From assembly GCA_959023295.1 (NCBI GenBank), contig CAUFBM010000005.1, forward strand, positions 65,690-129,689: a stretch of 64,000 bases of DNA, given 5' to 3'. Below are positions 25,675 to 34,904 of this stretch, one piece after another; position 1 is the stretch's first letter, and every line of letters begins with the position of its first letter. Under the pieces are notes generated by a model. The model was given only the letters and a program-made list of their open reading frames with translations, was not told the origin of the DNA and ran no database searches. The translations under genes were made by a program, and so were the position numbers. This stretch comes from an uncultured Collinsella sp. (GTDB lineage Bacteria; Actinomycetota; Coriobacteriia; Coriobacteriales; Coriobacteriaceae).

Positions 25675-27811
25675 GCGCTGCCTGTTGAAGGTGACGAGGG
25701 GGCTTGCGTGCCGTTGCCGACCGCGTGCTCGCTGCAAGCGAGGCGGCTTTATGGGTCGAGCCGGGATCGACCTGTTTATCGAAGACGGTGCCTATACCAC
25801 GCTCTCCTCTGCGGTGGTCATCTTGGTGGTGCTCACGCTGCTGTTTTCGTCGACGGCGGCGATATGGAGCATGTCGCGCGCGGGGGACACCCAGGTGGCT
25901 GCCGATAGCGGCGCGCTGGCAGGCGCCAATGTGGTGTCGTCCTACCATACGGCTGCGACGGTGGTGGATGCGAGCATTTTGAGTTTGGGCCTGGCGGGGT
26001 TTGCCACGATCGGCACCGGCTTGGTCGCCATCCTTATTCCGGGTGCCGAGCTTGCCGCGGGCGATATGGTCGACACAGGAATTGAGATCATTAAAACGCG
26101 CAATAAGTTTGCCAAGAGTGCATCTGAGGGCCTGCAGAAAATTGAGACGGCTCTACCGTATCTTGTTGCCGCGCGAGCTACGCAGGCCGTGTCGGCGCAG
26201 GATACCGAGGGTGTGACCTATACCGGTACAGCGCTTGCCGTGCCCAGGACGTCCGAGTCGGATTTCGTTGCGCTCGAGGGGTCAGAAATCTCGACCGATG
26301 CGATTAAAGACACATCGGAAGATTTGGAGCGCGCAGCCGAGGAGCTGCAGAAAGCTTCGAAAGAGACGGCGAAGGCCAAAGACCGTGCCTGGCTTGCTGA
26401 CTGCGGTGGCTCGGATAAAGGTTCGGTCGGCAGCTGTTCGTGTATGTGGGAACGCGCGAAAAGTTTGGCAAAGCTTTCAGATATTGAGAATCTGCACTAT
26501 GCCTCGAGCGTCACTTGGGAGCCGCAAGTGGCACTCGATCGCGCGAAGGCTTACTACCGCTCGCGTCTTGCAAGTGAGGCGCCTCAGGGTTCAAGTGTCG
26601 AGATGAAGGCGGAGTCCGCCGCGCGTAAGGCGTTTTACACCTATGCGAGCACAGAGGTCAATCGCGCATATATAACTGAAGATGGGGACAAAGTCACTTC
26701 CTATATCCCGCTGTTGCCGCGCAACACCGACGAGGTGCGAGCGACGGAACTCTATACCGATGCGGTGTGGCCAACCAGTGCCAACGATGGCAAGGCGTAT
26801 CTGCATTACGGAACGAGTTGCCCCAACTATAAGAAGGGGGCGCCAGGCGGGCTAGCCTCGGTCGCTGCTTATGACGGGCAGGACAAATGCGACAGATGCC
26901 ATTTTGGTGTTTCGTCGCTCGGCGCCGTTGCGGCTCCTTCGACTTCTATCGAAAACGGCTTTGAGTATCACTTCGACAAGTTCAAAGACGCCATGGAAGA
27001 CTATGTCGACTGCCGCAACAAAGAGCTCGAGCTCGAGCGTCAGACCGAGGACGAGGCCGATCGCGCGGGCAACGCGTTTGACCAAGCTATCAAGGCACTT
27101 TCGGGCGAGCGCCCGCGTATCGCTCCGCCCGGTCGCAACGGCGTGGTCGCCTTTGCGGTTTCGGGTGCCATCTCTAGTCCCGATGAACTCAACTCCTCGT
27201 TTAACACGGCTGTCAGGCTTGGCGATCGCGGTGCAATTTCTGCTGCAGTGCTGGCGCCCGATGATGCGACGGCGCAGAACAACGTTCTCTCGCGGTTTTT
27301 CTCGACGCTGGAGGAACGCTCGAGCGGCGTTGCCGGCGTACTCGATGGCGTCATGGATGTTTGGGGACGGCTGCTTGTGGGATACGGGGATATCCAGGGC
27401 TCGGCCGACGAACTTATGGACGAGATGATCAAAGGCCTAGGAGGGGGCAGCGGCGCGTTGGGTTCCATCGCCTCGTGGCTCGGCGATACCGTTTCGGCAT
27501 CCGTGGCAGCCTTGGGCTTAGAGCCGTGCGACCTGCGTCTGCGAAAGCCGGTGCTGACCGACACCGCCAACGTCATCAAGAGTCCGGGGTCTGACATTAC
27601 AGGTCTCTCTAAAGTGCAAGACAAGCTGCGAAGTATCCCGCTGGGCGTGACCGACCCCAAGGCGCTTTGCGAAGCGCTGGAATATCAAGTCGAGCGCACC
27701 ATCAGCGGCACGGTGTTTACGCTTGCGGAGATTCCGCTGCCCGGCGGCGGCTCCATCCCGCTTACCGTCGATGTTGCCACGCTGGTGGGTGCCCTGGGCG
27801 GTGGGTCGTAA
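25646..27811 (+). CDS. Large TadG-like pilus assembly protein
   Basis: This is a 721-residue protein. A 35-residue basic N-terminus precedes a transmembrane helix (about 50-72, in TLSSAVVILVVLTLLFSSTA), and a large outside region follows. That region has an Ala-rich helical part (about 110-290) and two cysteine-rich stretches (CGGSDKGSVGSCSCMW near 252-267 and CPNYKK...CDRCHFG near 391-417). A coiled-coil-like acidic segment with ELELERQTEDEADRAGN lies near 460. I see no von Willebrand domain as found in many TadG proteins. ATG 25646 follows GGAGGG and overlaps the previous gene. Confidence 0.65.
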   Translation: MIHGLLHGIKRCLLKVTRGLACRCRPRARCKRGGFMGRAGIDLFIEDGAYTTLSSAVVILVVLTLLFSSTAAIWSMSRAGDTQVAADSGALAGANVVSSYHTAATVVDASILSLGLAGFATIGTGLVAILIPGAELAAGDMVDTGIEIIKTRNKFAKSASEGLQKIETALPYLVAARATQAVSAQDTEGVTYTGTALAVPRTSESDFVALEGSEISTDAIKDTSEDLERAAEELQKASKETAKAKDRAWLADCGGSDKGSVGSCSCMWERAKSLAKLSDIENLHYASSVTWEPQVALDRAKAYYRSRLASEAPQGSSVEMKAESAARKAFYTYASTEVNRAYITEDGDKVTSYIPLLPRNTDEVRATELYTDAVWPTSANDGKAYLHYGTSCPNYKKGAPGGLASVAAYDGQDKCDRCHFGVSSLGAVAAPSTSIENGFEYHFDKFKDAMEDYVDCRNKELELERQTEDEADRAGNAFDQAIKALSGERPRIAPPGRNGVVAFAVSGAISSPDELNSSFNTAVRLGDRGAISAAVLAPDDATAQNNVLSRFFSTLEERSSGVAGVLDGVMDVWGRLLVGYGDIQGSADELMDEMIKGLGGGSGALGSIASWLGDTVSASVAALGLEPCDLRLRKPVLTDTANVIKSPGSDITGLSKVQDKLRSIPLGVTDPKALCEALEYQVERTISGTVFTLAEIPLPGGGSIPLTVDVATLVGALGGGS

Positions 27812-28287
27812 TGGGTATCCGCAAGCGCCTGCGCGAGGAGCGCGCCCAGGCGACGGTCGAGATGGCCGTGGTCACGCCCATCCTGCTGGTTCTGGCGCTT
27901 ATCGTGTACAACGTCATGGTCTTTGCCGGTGCGGTCGCACGCTTCGACCGCGTGGTGCCCGATATCGTGCTGGCGCACGCCGTGGCTCCGAGCGGGGAGG
28001 GAGACGACAGCTCCATCGATGCCTCCGCGACCGTTCAGGCTCAGATCCAACATGCCATGGAAGGCTATGACTTGCAGATCGAGGTCTCGAGCGAGCAGGG
28101 TACGACGACATCGGATGGCGGCCTGCTTTCGTTTTCCGGCACGTTTAGGACCTATACTTGCACCATGCGCTACGAGCCGTGGCCGAGCTCGTTCAGCATC
28201 GCCGGCGTTTCGCTGGGGGCACCGGCACAGCTGTCGCACGAGCGTGCGGTGACGGTCGATCCGTGGCGTCCGGGGGTGGTCACATGA
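27811..28287 (+). CDS. Second TadE-like pseudopilin
   Basis: This 158-residue protein starts at the ATG that overlaps the preceding stop (TAATG). The N-terminus REERAQATVEMAVVTPILL repeats the A|Q-x-T-x-E pattern of the two pilins and the first TadE-like protein. A beta-rich outside domain ends the protein. The stop overlaps the next start as ATGA. Confidence 0.78.
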   Translation: MGIRKRLREERAQATVEMAVVTPILLVLALIVYNVMVFAGAVARFDRVVPDIVLAHAVAPSGEGDDSSIDASATVQAQIQHAMEGYDLQIEVSSEQGTTTSDGGLLSFSGTFRTYTCTMRYEPWPSSFSIAGVSLGAPAQLSHERAVTVDPWRPGVVT

Positions 28288-28643
28288 CCGCGGTCTCATC
28301 CTATATTGCCTACGCGCGGGCGCTCGAAAGGCTGGGTTGGACGCCTGCCGAGTTTGTGGTGGCGGAGTCGTTTGCCGTGCGTCTGCGCGGCATGCTGGGG
28401 CGGTCGCCGATTGCCGCAAACGGGTTGCCGCTCGTCATGGCGTTCCCACGCTGCTCTTCGGTCCACACCTGCTTTATGGCCTATCCCATCGACATTGGCT
28501 TTATCGACCGTAACGGCAATATCCTCGCATGCTACGAAAACGTCCGCTCTTGGCGCATGTGTTCCTGCCCCGGTGCCTGGGCAGTACTGGAGCGTCCTTC
28601 AATTCTTGTATCGCCCACTGTCTTGCAACGAGTGCCGGCTTGA
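28284..28643 (+). CDS. DUF192 protein
   Basis: This 119-residue protein has the DUF192 fold. VAESFAVRLRGMLGR is followed by CSSVHTCFMAYPIDIGFID, the family's signature of a hydrophobic strand after the MxxPID-type motif. Its function is unknown. It closes the Tad operon through an ATGA overlap, so it is probably co-translated with the pilus genes. Confidence 0.8.
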   Translation: MTAVSSYIAYARALERLGWTPAEFVVAESFAVRLRGMLGRSPIAANGLPLVMAFPRCSSVHTCFMAYPIDIGFIDRNGNILACYENVRSWRMCSCPGAWAVLERPSILVSPTVLQRVPA

Positions 28644-28753
28644 AGGCCCTGAGCGAAAAACTTCTTGAGGCGGGTTGATGTCTCTAACGTGCTGTTCTCT
28701 AGGGTCGGACTTATGGCTGGCGCCGTGCTCAAAAACTTTTTTCAAATTCTCGG

Positions 28754-28781
28754 TTGACCGGAGCTCGTCCTTGGTTATACT
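28754..28781 (+). promoter_or_regulatory. tRNA-Phe promoter
   Basis: TTGACC (28754-28759), 16 bp, TATACT (28776-28781). An AT-rich block CAAAAACTTTTTTCAAATT ends 6 bp before the -35 and recurs at the other tRNA promoters. Confidence 0.75.
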
Positions 28782-28813
28782 AATCAAGCCTTGAAACAAG
28801 GCACACCTCAAAT

Positions 28814-28868
<55 letters not shown>

Positions 28869-28886
<18 letters not shown>

Positions 28887-29121
28887 CCTTGAATTGACGA
28901 GGACCTCTGCAAAGGGGTCCTTTTCTTTTATGTAGCCCATGCACGGAATCGAACCCCGTGAGGGCGCGGAGCTGAGGAAACGCGATAGCGTTTGCCAGCG
29001 TAGCTCGCAAGGCGCGCAAGTGCCGCAGCGGTCCGTCCGCGCAGCGCGCGGACGCGATTCCCTTCCCCGCCACCTTGAATTGACTAGGACCTCTGCAAAG
29101 GGGTCCTTTTCTTTTATGTAG
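28869..29121 (+). repeat. tRNA-Phe tail-duplication element
   Basis: The tRNA 3' tail plus its terminator (28869-28935) recurs at 29055-29121 with one mismatch over 67 nt (period 186 bp). Between them lie an inverted T-arm-like copy (GGAATCGAACCCC, near 28945) and three hairpins. One is AAACGC/GCGTTT and another GTCCGCG/GCGCGGAC. Confidence 0.85.
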
Positions 29122-29263
29122 GGTTCTGCGGAAAATGCATTCCGTTATTGAACGAGAAAGCGGGATGCGCTTTCCGGCGCTTACTTCCGACGTGTGTGCA
29201 CATCTCGGCGCACCAGCTCGTATCCGCCCGCCCCAGACATTCCTCCCGCTTTTGCGCCACTTT

Positions 29264-29303
29264 ACAGACCGTTCGGTCGTCTGTCCGCGCGCGCGGGTAT
29301 ACT
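29264..29303 (+). promoter_or_regulatory. Promoter with a TetR-like palindrome upstream of the GH5-like gene
   Basis: A near-perfect palindrome ACAGACCG-TTCGGTC-GTCTGT spans 29264-29284, a shape common to TetR-family operators. It covers the expected -35 region of a -10-like TATACT at 29298-29303. The rest of 29122-29368 holds no gene. Confidence 0.45.
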
Positions 29304-29368
29304 CAAAACGATACTTTTCCTATGCAATACGATGCAGGCTCGGCCTGCACGATCCGAAGGGGGCAGTG

Positions 29369-30430
29369 ATGGAGAGGATACTCGGCGTTAATCTCTCTGG
29401 CTGGTTTATTCCCGAGCCTTGGGTGACCCCGTCGCTATACGCGGCGACCGGCGCATCCAATGCGGCCGAGCTGCAGGAGGCCATGGGCACCGCCGCCTAT
29501 AACGAGCGCATGCGCCGTCATTACGAGACGTTTGTGAGTGAGGACGATTTTCGCCGCATGGCGCAGATCGGTCTCAATGCCGTACGTCTGCCGGTGCCCT
29601 GGTATGCCTTTGGTTCGCAAGAGTCCGATGCGTCCTACATCTCGGTTGTCGACTACATCGACCGTGCGATTGAGTGGGCTGCCAAGTACGACATCCGCGT
29701 GCTGCTCGATCTGGCGACGGTGCCCGGTGGCCAGGGCGATTCCAATGATTCGCCCACTACGCCGGAGGCTGTTGCCGAGTGGCATTCGTCCACCAATGGC
29801 CGTCATGTCGCACTCGACGTGCTCGAGCGCTTGGCCGATCGCTACGGCGAGGCCGAGAGCCTGCTGGGCATTGAGCTGCTGGACACGCCGCAGATGAGCG
29901 TCCGCAAGAGCCTCTTTACCATGACGGATGGCATTCCTGCCCACTACCTGCGCAACTTCTATCGCGATGCCTATGAGCTCGTCCGTTCGTATATGCCCGA
30001 GGATAAGATCGTCGTCTTCTCGTCGTCGGGTCATCCCAGCGAGTGGAAGCATTTTATGCGCGGCGCCAAGTATAAGAACGTCTACATGGACCTTCACCTG
30101 TACCATTACCGCGATGAGTATGCGCTCGACATCACGAGCCCCCGCGGGCTGACGACGGCGATTTCGCGTAACAAGCGCGAGCTTAAAGAAGCGATCTCGA
30201 CTGGGTTCCCCGTGCTGGTGGGCGAATGGTCGGGCGCGGCGATCTTTGCCAACTCGTCGGTTACGCCCGAGGGACGCAATGCCTACGAGCGCGTGTTTAT
30301 CGCCAACCAGCTGGCTTCGTTTGCGCCAGCTGCCGGTTGGTTCTTCCAAACGTGGAAGACCGAGAAGCGCATTGCAGCATGGGACGCCCGCGCGGCGCTC
30401 GGTACGCTCGAGCGCGGCATGATTGAATAG
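29369..30430 (+). CDS. GH5-family (exo-beta-1,3-glucanase-like) protein with altered acid/base motif
   Basis: This 353-residue TIM-barrel protein begins GVNLSGWFIPEPWVTPSLY, as in GH5 glucanases. The nucleophile motif is present (VLVGEWSGA, Glu at about 287), and so is the LHLYHY segment. The acid/base motif that should read NEP reads IELLDTPQ (about 167-174), so the catalytic Glu is missing. There is no signal peptide, which suggests a cytoplasmic protein. It may be inactive or have a changed activity. ATG 29369 is chosen; the upstream open frame crosses the promoter. Confidence 0.8.
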   Translation: MERILGVNLSGWFIPEPWVTPSLYAATGASNAAELQEAMGTAAYNERMRRHYETFVSEDDFRRMAQIGLNAVRLPVPWYAFGSQESDASYISVVDYIDRAIEWAAKYDIRVLLDLATVPGGQGDSNDSPTTPEAVAEWHSSTNGRHVALDVLERLADRYGEAESLLGIELLDTPQMSVRKSLFTMTDGIPAHYLRNFYRDAYELVRSYMPEDKIVVFSSSGHPSEWKHFMRGAKYKNVYMDLHLYHYRDEYALDITSPRGLTTAISRNKRELKEAISTGFPVLVGEWSGAAIFANSSVTPEGRNAYERVFIANQLASFAPAAGWFFQTWKTEKRIAAWDARAALGTLERGMIE

Positions 30431-30436
30431 GTTGAT

Positions 30437-31315
30437 ATGACGCAAAACAGCGCCCATACGGGCAAACTCTATGTGGTCGGCACGCCCATCGGCAACTTGG
30501 GTGACCTGTCCCCGCGCGTTGGCGAGGCCTTTGCCGCCGCCGATGCCATTTGCTGCGAAGACACGCGTGTGACGTCACAGCTGCTAATGCACCTGGGCAT
30601 TTCCAAACCGCTTGTCCGTTGCGACGAGAATGTGATCGCCAGCCGCGCCGCCGGCCTGGTCGACCGTCTGCTGGCGGGGGAGATTCTCGCTTTTGCCTCG
30701 GATGCCGGTATGCCGAGTGTGTCCGATCCCGGTCAGGCACTGGTCGAGGCGGCGCGCGAGGCCGATGTGCCCGTCGAAGTTATTCCCGGGCCTTCTGCTT
30801 GCGTCACGGCGCTCGTTTCGTCCGGTATTCCCTGCGAGCATTTTTTCTTCGAGGGCTTTTTGGGCCGAAAGCACGGCGACCGCGTGCGCCGTTTGCAGCG
30901 CCTTGCCGTAGTGCCCGGCGCGCTCATCTTCTACGAGTCTCCACATCGCATCGTGGCGACGCTCGAGGCCGTGGCGGAGGTCTTTCCCCAGCGTGAGGTT
31001 GCCGTCTGCCGCGAACTCACCAAGCTGCACGAGGAGGTCTTGCGCGGGCCCGCTGCCCAGCTCGCCGAGGAGCTGCGTGCCCGCGGCGAGGTAAAGGGCG
31101 AGATTGCGCTGGTCATCGCGCCGCCGAGCGAGGACGAGGGGGACGGCATCGTGCCGGTTGGCGCCGCGGCAGCGGATCCCGACGAGGCCCTGCGCGAGGA
31201 TATCCGCGCCGCGCTCGAGGAGGGGGAGCCCGCCTCTGCGGTGGCCAAGCGCCTGTCTCAGAAGCATTCGCGCCGCAAGCGCGATGTCTATGCCATGGTG
31301 CTCGATATGCAATAG
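30437..31315 (+). CDS. rsmI: 16S rRNA (cytidine-1402 2'-O)-methyltransferase
   Basis: RsmI is a tetrapyrrole-methylase-fold enzyme that methylates the ribose of C1402 in the decoding centre, using SAM. The 292 residues show LYVVGTPIGNLGDLSPR at the N-terminus, CEDTRVTSQLL, and FASDAGMPSVSDPG. VIPGPSACVTAL and the C-terminal helix domain follow. It is 7 bp downstream of the GH5-like gene and 70 bp before metG. Confidence 0.95.
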   Translation: MTQNSAHTGKLYVVGTPIGNLGDLSPRVGEAFAAADAICCEDTRVTSQLLMHLGISKPLVRCDENVIASRAAGLVDRLLAGEILAFASDAGMPSVSDPGQALVEAAREADVPVEVIPGPSACVTALVSSGIPCEHFFFEGFLGRKHGDRVRRLQRLAVVPGALIFYESPHRIVATLEAVAEVFPQREVAVCRELTKLHEEVLRGPAAQLAEELRARGEVKGEIALVIAPPSEDEGDGIVPVGAAAADPDEALREDIRAALEEGEPASAVAKRLSQKHSRRKRDVYAMVLDMQ

Positions 31316-31384
31316 ATGGAGGATATCCAGCCCTTGCGCTAGAATCATCCCCTGTATGCAACGTTTTTCTGGAGGACAAACCCC

Positions 31385-32986
31385 ATGGATCAAAGCAAGC
31401 CTTCGTTCTTTATCACGACGCCCATCTACTACGTCAACGCCGATCCGCACCTGGGCACGGCTTATTCCACCATCATCGCCGACGTTCAGGCTCGCTATCG
31501 CCGCTCCGCCGGCTATAACGTCAAGTTCCTGACCGGCATGGACGAGCACGGCGAGAAGGTCGCCGAGGCCGCAGCCAAGCATGGCATGACGCCGCAGGAG
31601 TGGACCGACAGCCAGGCCCCGCACTTCAAGGAGCTTTGGAGCAAGCTCGAGATTTCCAACGACGACTTCATCCGTACCACCGAGCCGCGCCAGCATCATG
31701 CCGTGCAGTACCTGTGGGAGCGCATGAAGGAGTCCGGTTACCTGTATAAGGGCAGCTACGACGGCTGGTATTGCGTGCCTGACGAGACCTACTTCACCGA
31801 TACGCAGGTCCAGAAGGGCGACGAGGAGTACGGCAGCGTCGGCCAGCACCTGTGCCCCGACTGCCACCGTCCGCTTGAGCGCGTGCAGGAGGAGTCCTAC
31901 TTCTTTAAGCTTTCCGCTTTCCAGGACAAGCTGCTCAAGCTCTATGACGAGCACCCCGACTTTGTCGAGCCTGCGTTCCGCATGAACGAGGTGCGCAGCT
32001 TTGTCGAGGGCGGCCTTAACGACCTTTCCGTGAGCCGCACGAGCTTTGACTGGGGCATTCAGGTCCCGTTTGACGAGGGTCACGTGACCTACGTGTGGTT
32101 CGATGCGCTGCTCAACTATATGACGGCCGTCGGCTACGGTGTCGACACCGACGAGGCACGTGCCGAGCTGGCTTATCGCTGGCCCGCGCAGTTCCACATC
32201 GTGGGTAAGGACATCATCCGCTTCCACTGCGTCATTTGGCCCGCCATGCTCATGGCCATCGGCGAGGCCCTGCCCGAGCACGTCTTTGCCCACGGCTTCC
32301 TGACCGTGCGCAATGCCGAGACCGGCAAGGCCGAGAAGATGTCCAAGAGCCGCGGCAATGCCATCGCTCCGCAGGACGTTATCGACATGTTGGGCGTCGA
32401 GGGCTATCGCTACTACTTTATGACCGACGTCGTCCCCGGCACCGACGGTGCCATCAGCTTCGATCGCATGGAGCAGGTCTACAACGCCGACCTGGCCAAC
32501 AGCTGGGGCAACCTGATCTCGCGTTCGCTCAACATGAGCGGCAAGTACTTTGACGGTTGCGCGCCCGCCAAGCCCGCGTCGTTCGATGCGTTCGACAACC
32601 CGCTGGCAAAGATCGCCGATGGCCTGGTCGAGCGCTACATGGCCAAGATGGACGTGCTCGATTACGGTGGAGCTAAGGACGAGGTCATGGAGCTCATCCA
32701 CGCCGCCAACCGCTACATCGAGGACTCTGAGCCCTGGGCGCTTGCCAAGGACGAGGCCAAGGCTGACGAGCTGGCATTTGTGATCTACAACCTGCTCGAG
32801 GCCATCCGCATTGCCGCTCACCTGCTGATGCCGCTCATGCCCCAGACCTCTGCCGAGGCCCTGCGCCGCCTGTCCTGCGAGGACGAGGCCACGAGCGACG
32901 ACCTCAAGGGCATTTGCGCTTGGGGCCTGCTTGCCGGTGGTCAGCCCGTCGAGAAGGGCGAGCCGCTGTTCCCGCGTCTGGGCTAA
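31385..32986 (+). CDS. metG: Methionyl-tRNA synthetase
   Basis: This class I synthetase has the HIGH-type motif HLGT (22-25) and KMSKS (about 318-322). A single-knuckle insert with CPDCHRP (about 156-162) is present. At 533 residues it is the short form without the C-terminal tRNA-binding/dimerisation domain. GGAGG lies 9 bp before the ATG. It heads the metG-rsmA-tatD neighbourhood common in Gram-positives, and a terminator follows directly. Confidence 0.96.
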   Translation: MDQSKPSFFITTPIYYVNADPHLGTAYSTIIADVQARYRRSAGYNVKFLTGMDEHGEKVAEAAAKHGMTPQEWTDSQAPHFKELWSKLEISNDDFIRTTEPRQHHAVQYLWERMKESGYLYKGSYDGWYCVPDETYFTDTQVQKGDEEYGSVGQHLCPDCHRPLERVQEESYFFKLSAFQDKLLKLYDEHPDFVEPAFRMNEVRSFVEGGLNDLSVSRTSFDWGIQVPFDEGHVTYVWFDALLNYMTAVGYGVDTDEARAELAYRWPAQFHIVGKDIIRFHCVIWPAMLMAIGEALPEHVFAHGFLTVRNAETGKAEKMSKSRGNAIAPQDVIDMLGVEGYRYYFMTDVVPGTDGAISFDRMEQVYNADLANSWGNLISRSLNMSGKYFDGCAPAKPASFDAFDNPLAKIADGLVERYMAKMDVLDYGGAKDEVMELIHAANRYIEDSEPWALAKDEAKADELAFVIYNLLEAIRIAAHLLMPLMPQTSAEALRRLSCEDEATSDDLKGICAWGLLAGGQPVEKGEPLFPRLG

Positions 32987-33025
32987 GACGCCGCGCGCCA
33001 TATCGGCAATTTGCTGTTTAGATGT

Positions 33026-33058
33026 AAGGGCATGGCCGCAACGGTCCATGCCCTTTTG
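33026..33058 (+). terminator. Terminator after metG
   Basis: AAGGGCATGG / CCATGCCCTTTT arms pair around a short loop and run into TTTTGTTT. Confidence 0.8.
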
Positions 33059-33093
33059 TTTCAAGACGCCGCCACCATGCTAAGGAGGCAACT

Positions 33094-33954
33094 ATGACAA
33101 CTTCGCCTTTGGCAAACCCCACGGCAACAAGGGAACTGCTGGAGGAGTTTGGCCTTGCGACCAAGCATCGCCTGGGGCAGAACTTCCTGATCGACAACCA
33201 TGTAATTGAGCGCATTTGCGAGCTTTCCGAGCTTGCGGGCGATGAACGTGTGCTCGAGGTTGGCCCGGGCGTTGGTACGCTCACGCTTGCGCTGCTGCAG
33301 GAGGCGGCGTGCGTCACGTCGATCGAGGCCGATCCCGAGCTCGAGCCGGTGCTCGATGCCCACGCCGCCGACTACGCCAACTTCCGCTTTATCATGGGCG
33401 ACGCGCTCAGGGTGACGCCGGAGCAGATTGAGCAGGCTGCGGGCGGTGAGCCGACGGTATTTGTCGCGAACCTGCCCTATAACGTGGCGGCGACAATCAT
33501 CCTGCAGTTCTTCCAGACGATGCCCGCGCTCAAGCGCGCCGTCGTCATGGTTCAAAAGGAGGTTGCCGATCGCATTGCCGCAGTGCCGGGCAATAAGACC
33601 TATGGCGGCTATACGGCAAAGCTCGGCCTGTATGCGCAGGTTACGGGTCGCTTTGAGGTGCCGCCGCGTTGCTTTATGCCGGCGCCGCACGTGGACTCGG
33701 CCGTCGTGCGTATCGACCGTGTTGACGGCGTGGTGCCCGAAGGGCTCGATCGCGAGTTTGTGGCCCGCGTGATTGATGCTGCATTTGCCCAGCGCCGTAA
33801 GACCATCCGCAATTCCATGAGCGCCAACGGCTTTGCCAAGGACGTGCTCGATGTCGCCTTTGAGACTTGCGGTATCGCACCCACCACGCGCGCCGAGACG
33901 CTTGATGTTGCCGACTTTGTCCGTCTGGCCCGGGAGCTAATCCATGACGCCTAA
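33094..33954 (+). CDS. rsmA: 16S rRNA dimethyladenosine transferase
   Basis: RsmA/KsgA dimethylates A1518 and A1519 of 16S rRNA. In 286 residues it shows KHRLGQNFLIDNHVIERI, motif I EVGPGVGTLTLALL, motif IV NLPYNVAATI, and the C-terminal helical domain with QRRKTIRNSM. The end overlaps the tatD start by 11 bp. The usual neighbour rnmV is not present. Confidence 0.96.
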   Translation: MTTSPLANPTATRELLEEFGLATKHRLGQNFLIDNHVIERICELSELAGDERVLEVGPGVGTLTLALLQEAACVTSIEADPELEPVLDAHAADYANFRFIMGDALRVTPEQIEQAAGGEPTVFVANLPYNVAATIILQFFQTMPALKRAVVMVQKEVADRIAAVPGNKTYGGYTAKLGLYAQVTGRFEVPPRCFMPAPHVDSAVVRIDRVDGVVPEGLDREFVARVIDAAFAQRRKTIRNSMSANGFAKDVLDVAFETCGIAPTTRAETLDVADFVRLARELIHDA

Positions 33955-34861
33955 TGCCGCACGCGTGACGTTTACCAAGAAAAAGAAGACGGTTGCCTGC
34001 CCCGTGCCCTTGGCACCGCTTGCCGACACACATGCGCATCTGCTTTCGATCTGGGGCAAGGAGGTGCCCGAGACGCTCTTGCGCGCCAAGGCTGCGGGCG
34101 TCGACCTGCTGGTGACGATGCTCGATCCCATCGCCGACAAGCGCAGCGTGACGGACTATAGTGACTGGCTCGTGCGCGAAATTCTGCCGATGCGGGATAT
34201 TCCGCAGATCAAGTATCTCGCTGGCGTTCACCCCTATGGCGCGCCGGATTATACCGACGACATTCACGCGCAGGTTGTTGCTGCGCTCGATGACCCTTTG
34301 TGCGCTGGTATCGGCGAGATCGGTCTGGACTACCACATGGATTACGACGACGACATCGCGCCGGCGCCCCATAGCGTGCAGATTGATTGCATGGCACGTC
34401 AGCTCGAAGTTGCCGTGCGCCGTAACGTGCCGGTAGAGCTGCACCTGCGGCACGAGGACTCGGATGGGGAGCGCACCTCGCACGTGGATGCGTACAACGT
34501 GCTGCGCGAGGTGGGCGTGCCTCAGGCCGGTTGCGTGCTGCACTGCTTTGGCGAAGATCGCGCCACAATGGAGCGCTTTGTGGGTTTGGGCTGCTATATC
34601 GCCTATGGCGGCGCGGCCACCTTTAAGCGCAACGACGACGTGCGCGAGGCATTTGCGGCGACCCCGCTCGATCGCATTTTATTCGAGACGGATTGCCCGT
34701 ATATGGCGCCGGAGCCCATTCGTGGTCTTGAGTGCGAGCCGGCAATGATTTCTATCACGGCAAACACGCTGGTCAACGACCGTGTCGATCGTACCGGTGA
34801 GGATCCTGAAGCGATTGCGCAGGCCGCCTGGGAAAATGCTCGCAAACTTTTTCAAAAATAG
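33944..34861 (+). CDS. tatD: TatD family metal-dependent hydrolase
   Basis: This TIM-barrel deoxyribonuclease-type hydrolase has 305 residues. The metal ligands are visible in ADTHAHL, IGEIGLDYH, ELHLRHEDSD, CVLHCFGED and FETDCPY. About 25 extra residues rich in Lys precede the first HxH motif. The 3' end (CGCAAACTTTTTCAAAAATAG) doubles as the AT-rich block of the following tRNA-Leu promoter. Confidence 0.92.
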   Translation: MTPNAARVTFTKKKKTVACPVPLAPLADTHAHLLSIWGKEVPETLLRAKAAGVDLLVTMLDPIADKRSVTDYSDWLVREILPMRDIPQIKYLAGVHPYGAPDYTDDIHAQVVAALDDPLCAGIGEIGLDYHMDYDDDIAPAPHSVQIDCMARQLEVAVRRNVPVELHLRHEDSDGERTSHVDAYNVLREVGVPQAGCVLHCFGEDRATMERFVGLGCYIAYGGAATFKRNDDVREAFAATPLDRILFETDCPYMAPEPIRGLECEPAMISITANTLVNDRVDRTGEDPEAIAQAAWENARKLFQK

Positions 34862-34864
34862 TTC

Positions 34865-34893
34865 TTGCGTTCGCGATGGCGCTCCGTTATTCT
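34865..34893 (+). promoter_or_regulatory. tRNA-Leu promoter
   Basis: TTGCGT (34865-34870), 17 bp, TATTCT (34888-34893). The AT-rich AACTTTTTCAAAAAT lies directly upstream, inside the end of tatD. Confidence 0.6.
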
Positions 34894-34904
34894 AATTCCT
34901 GCAC

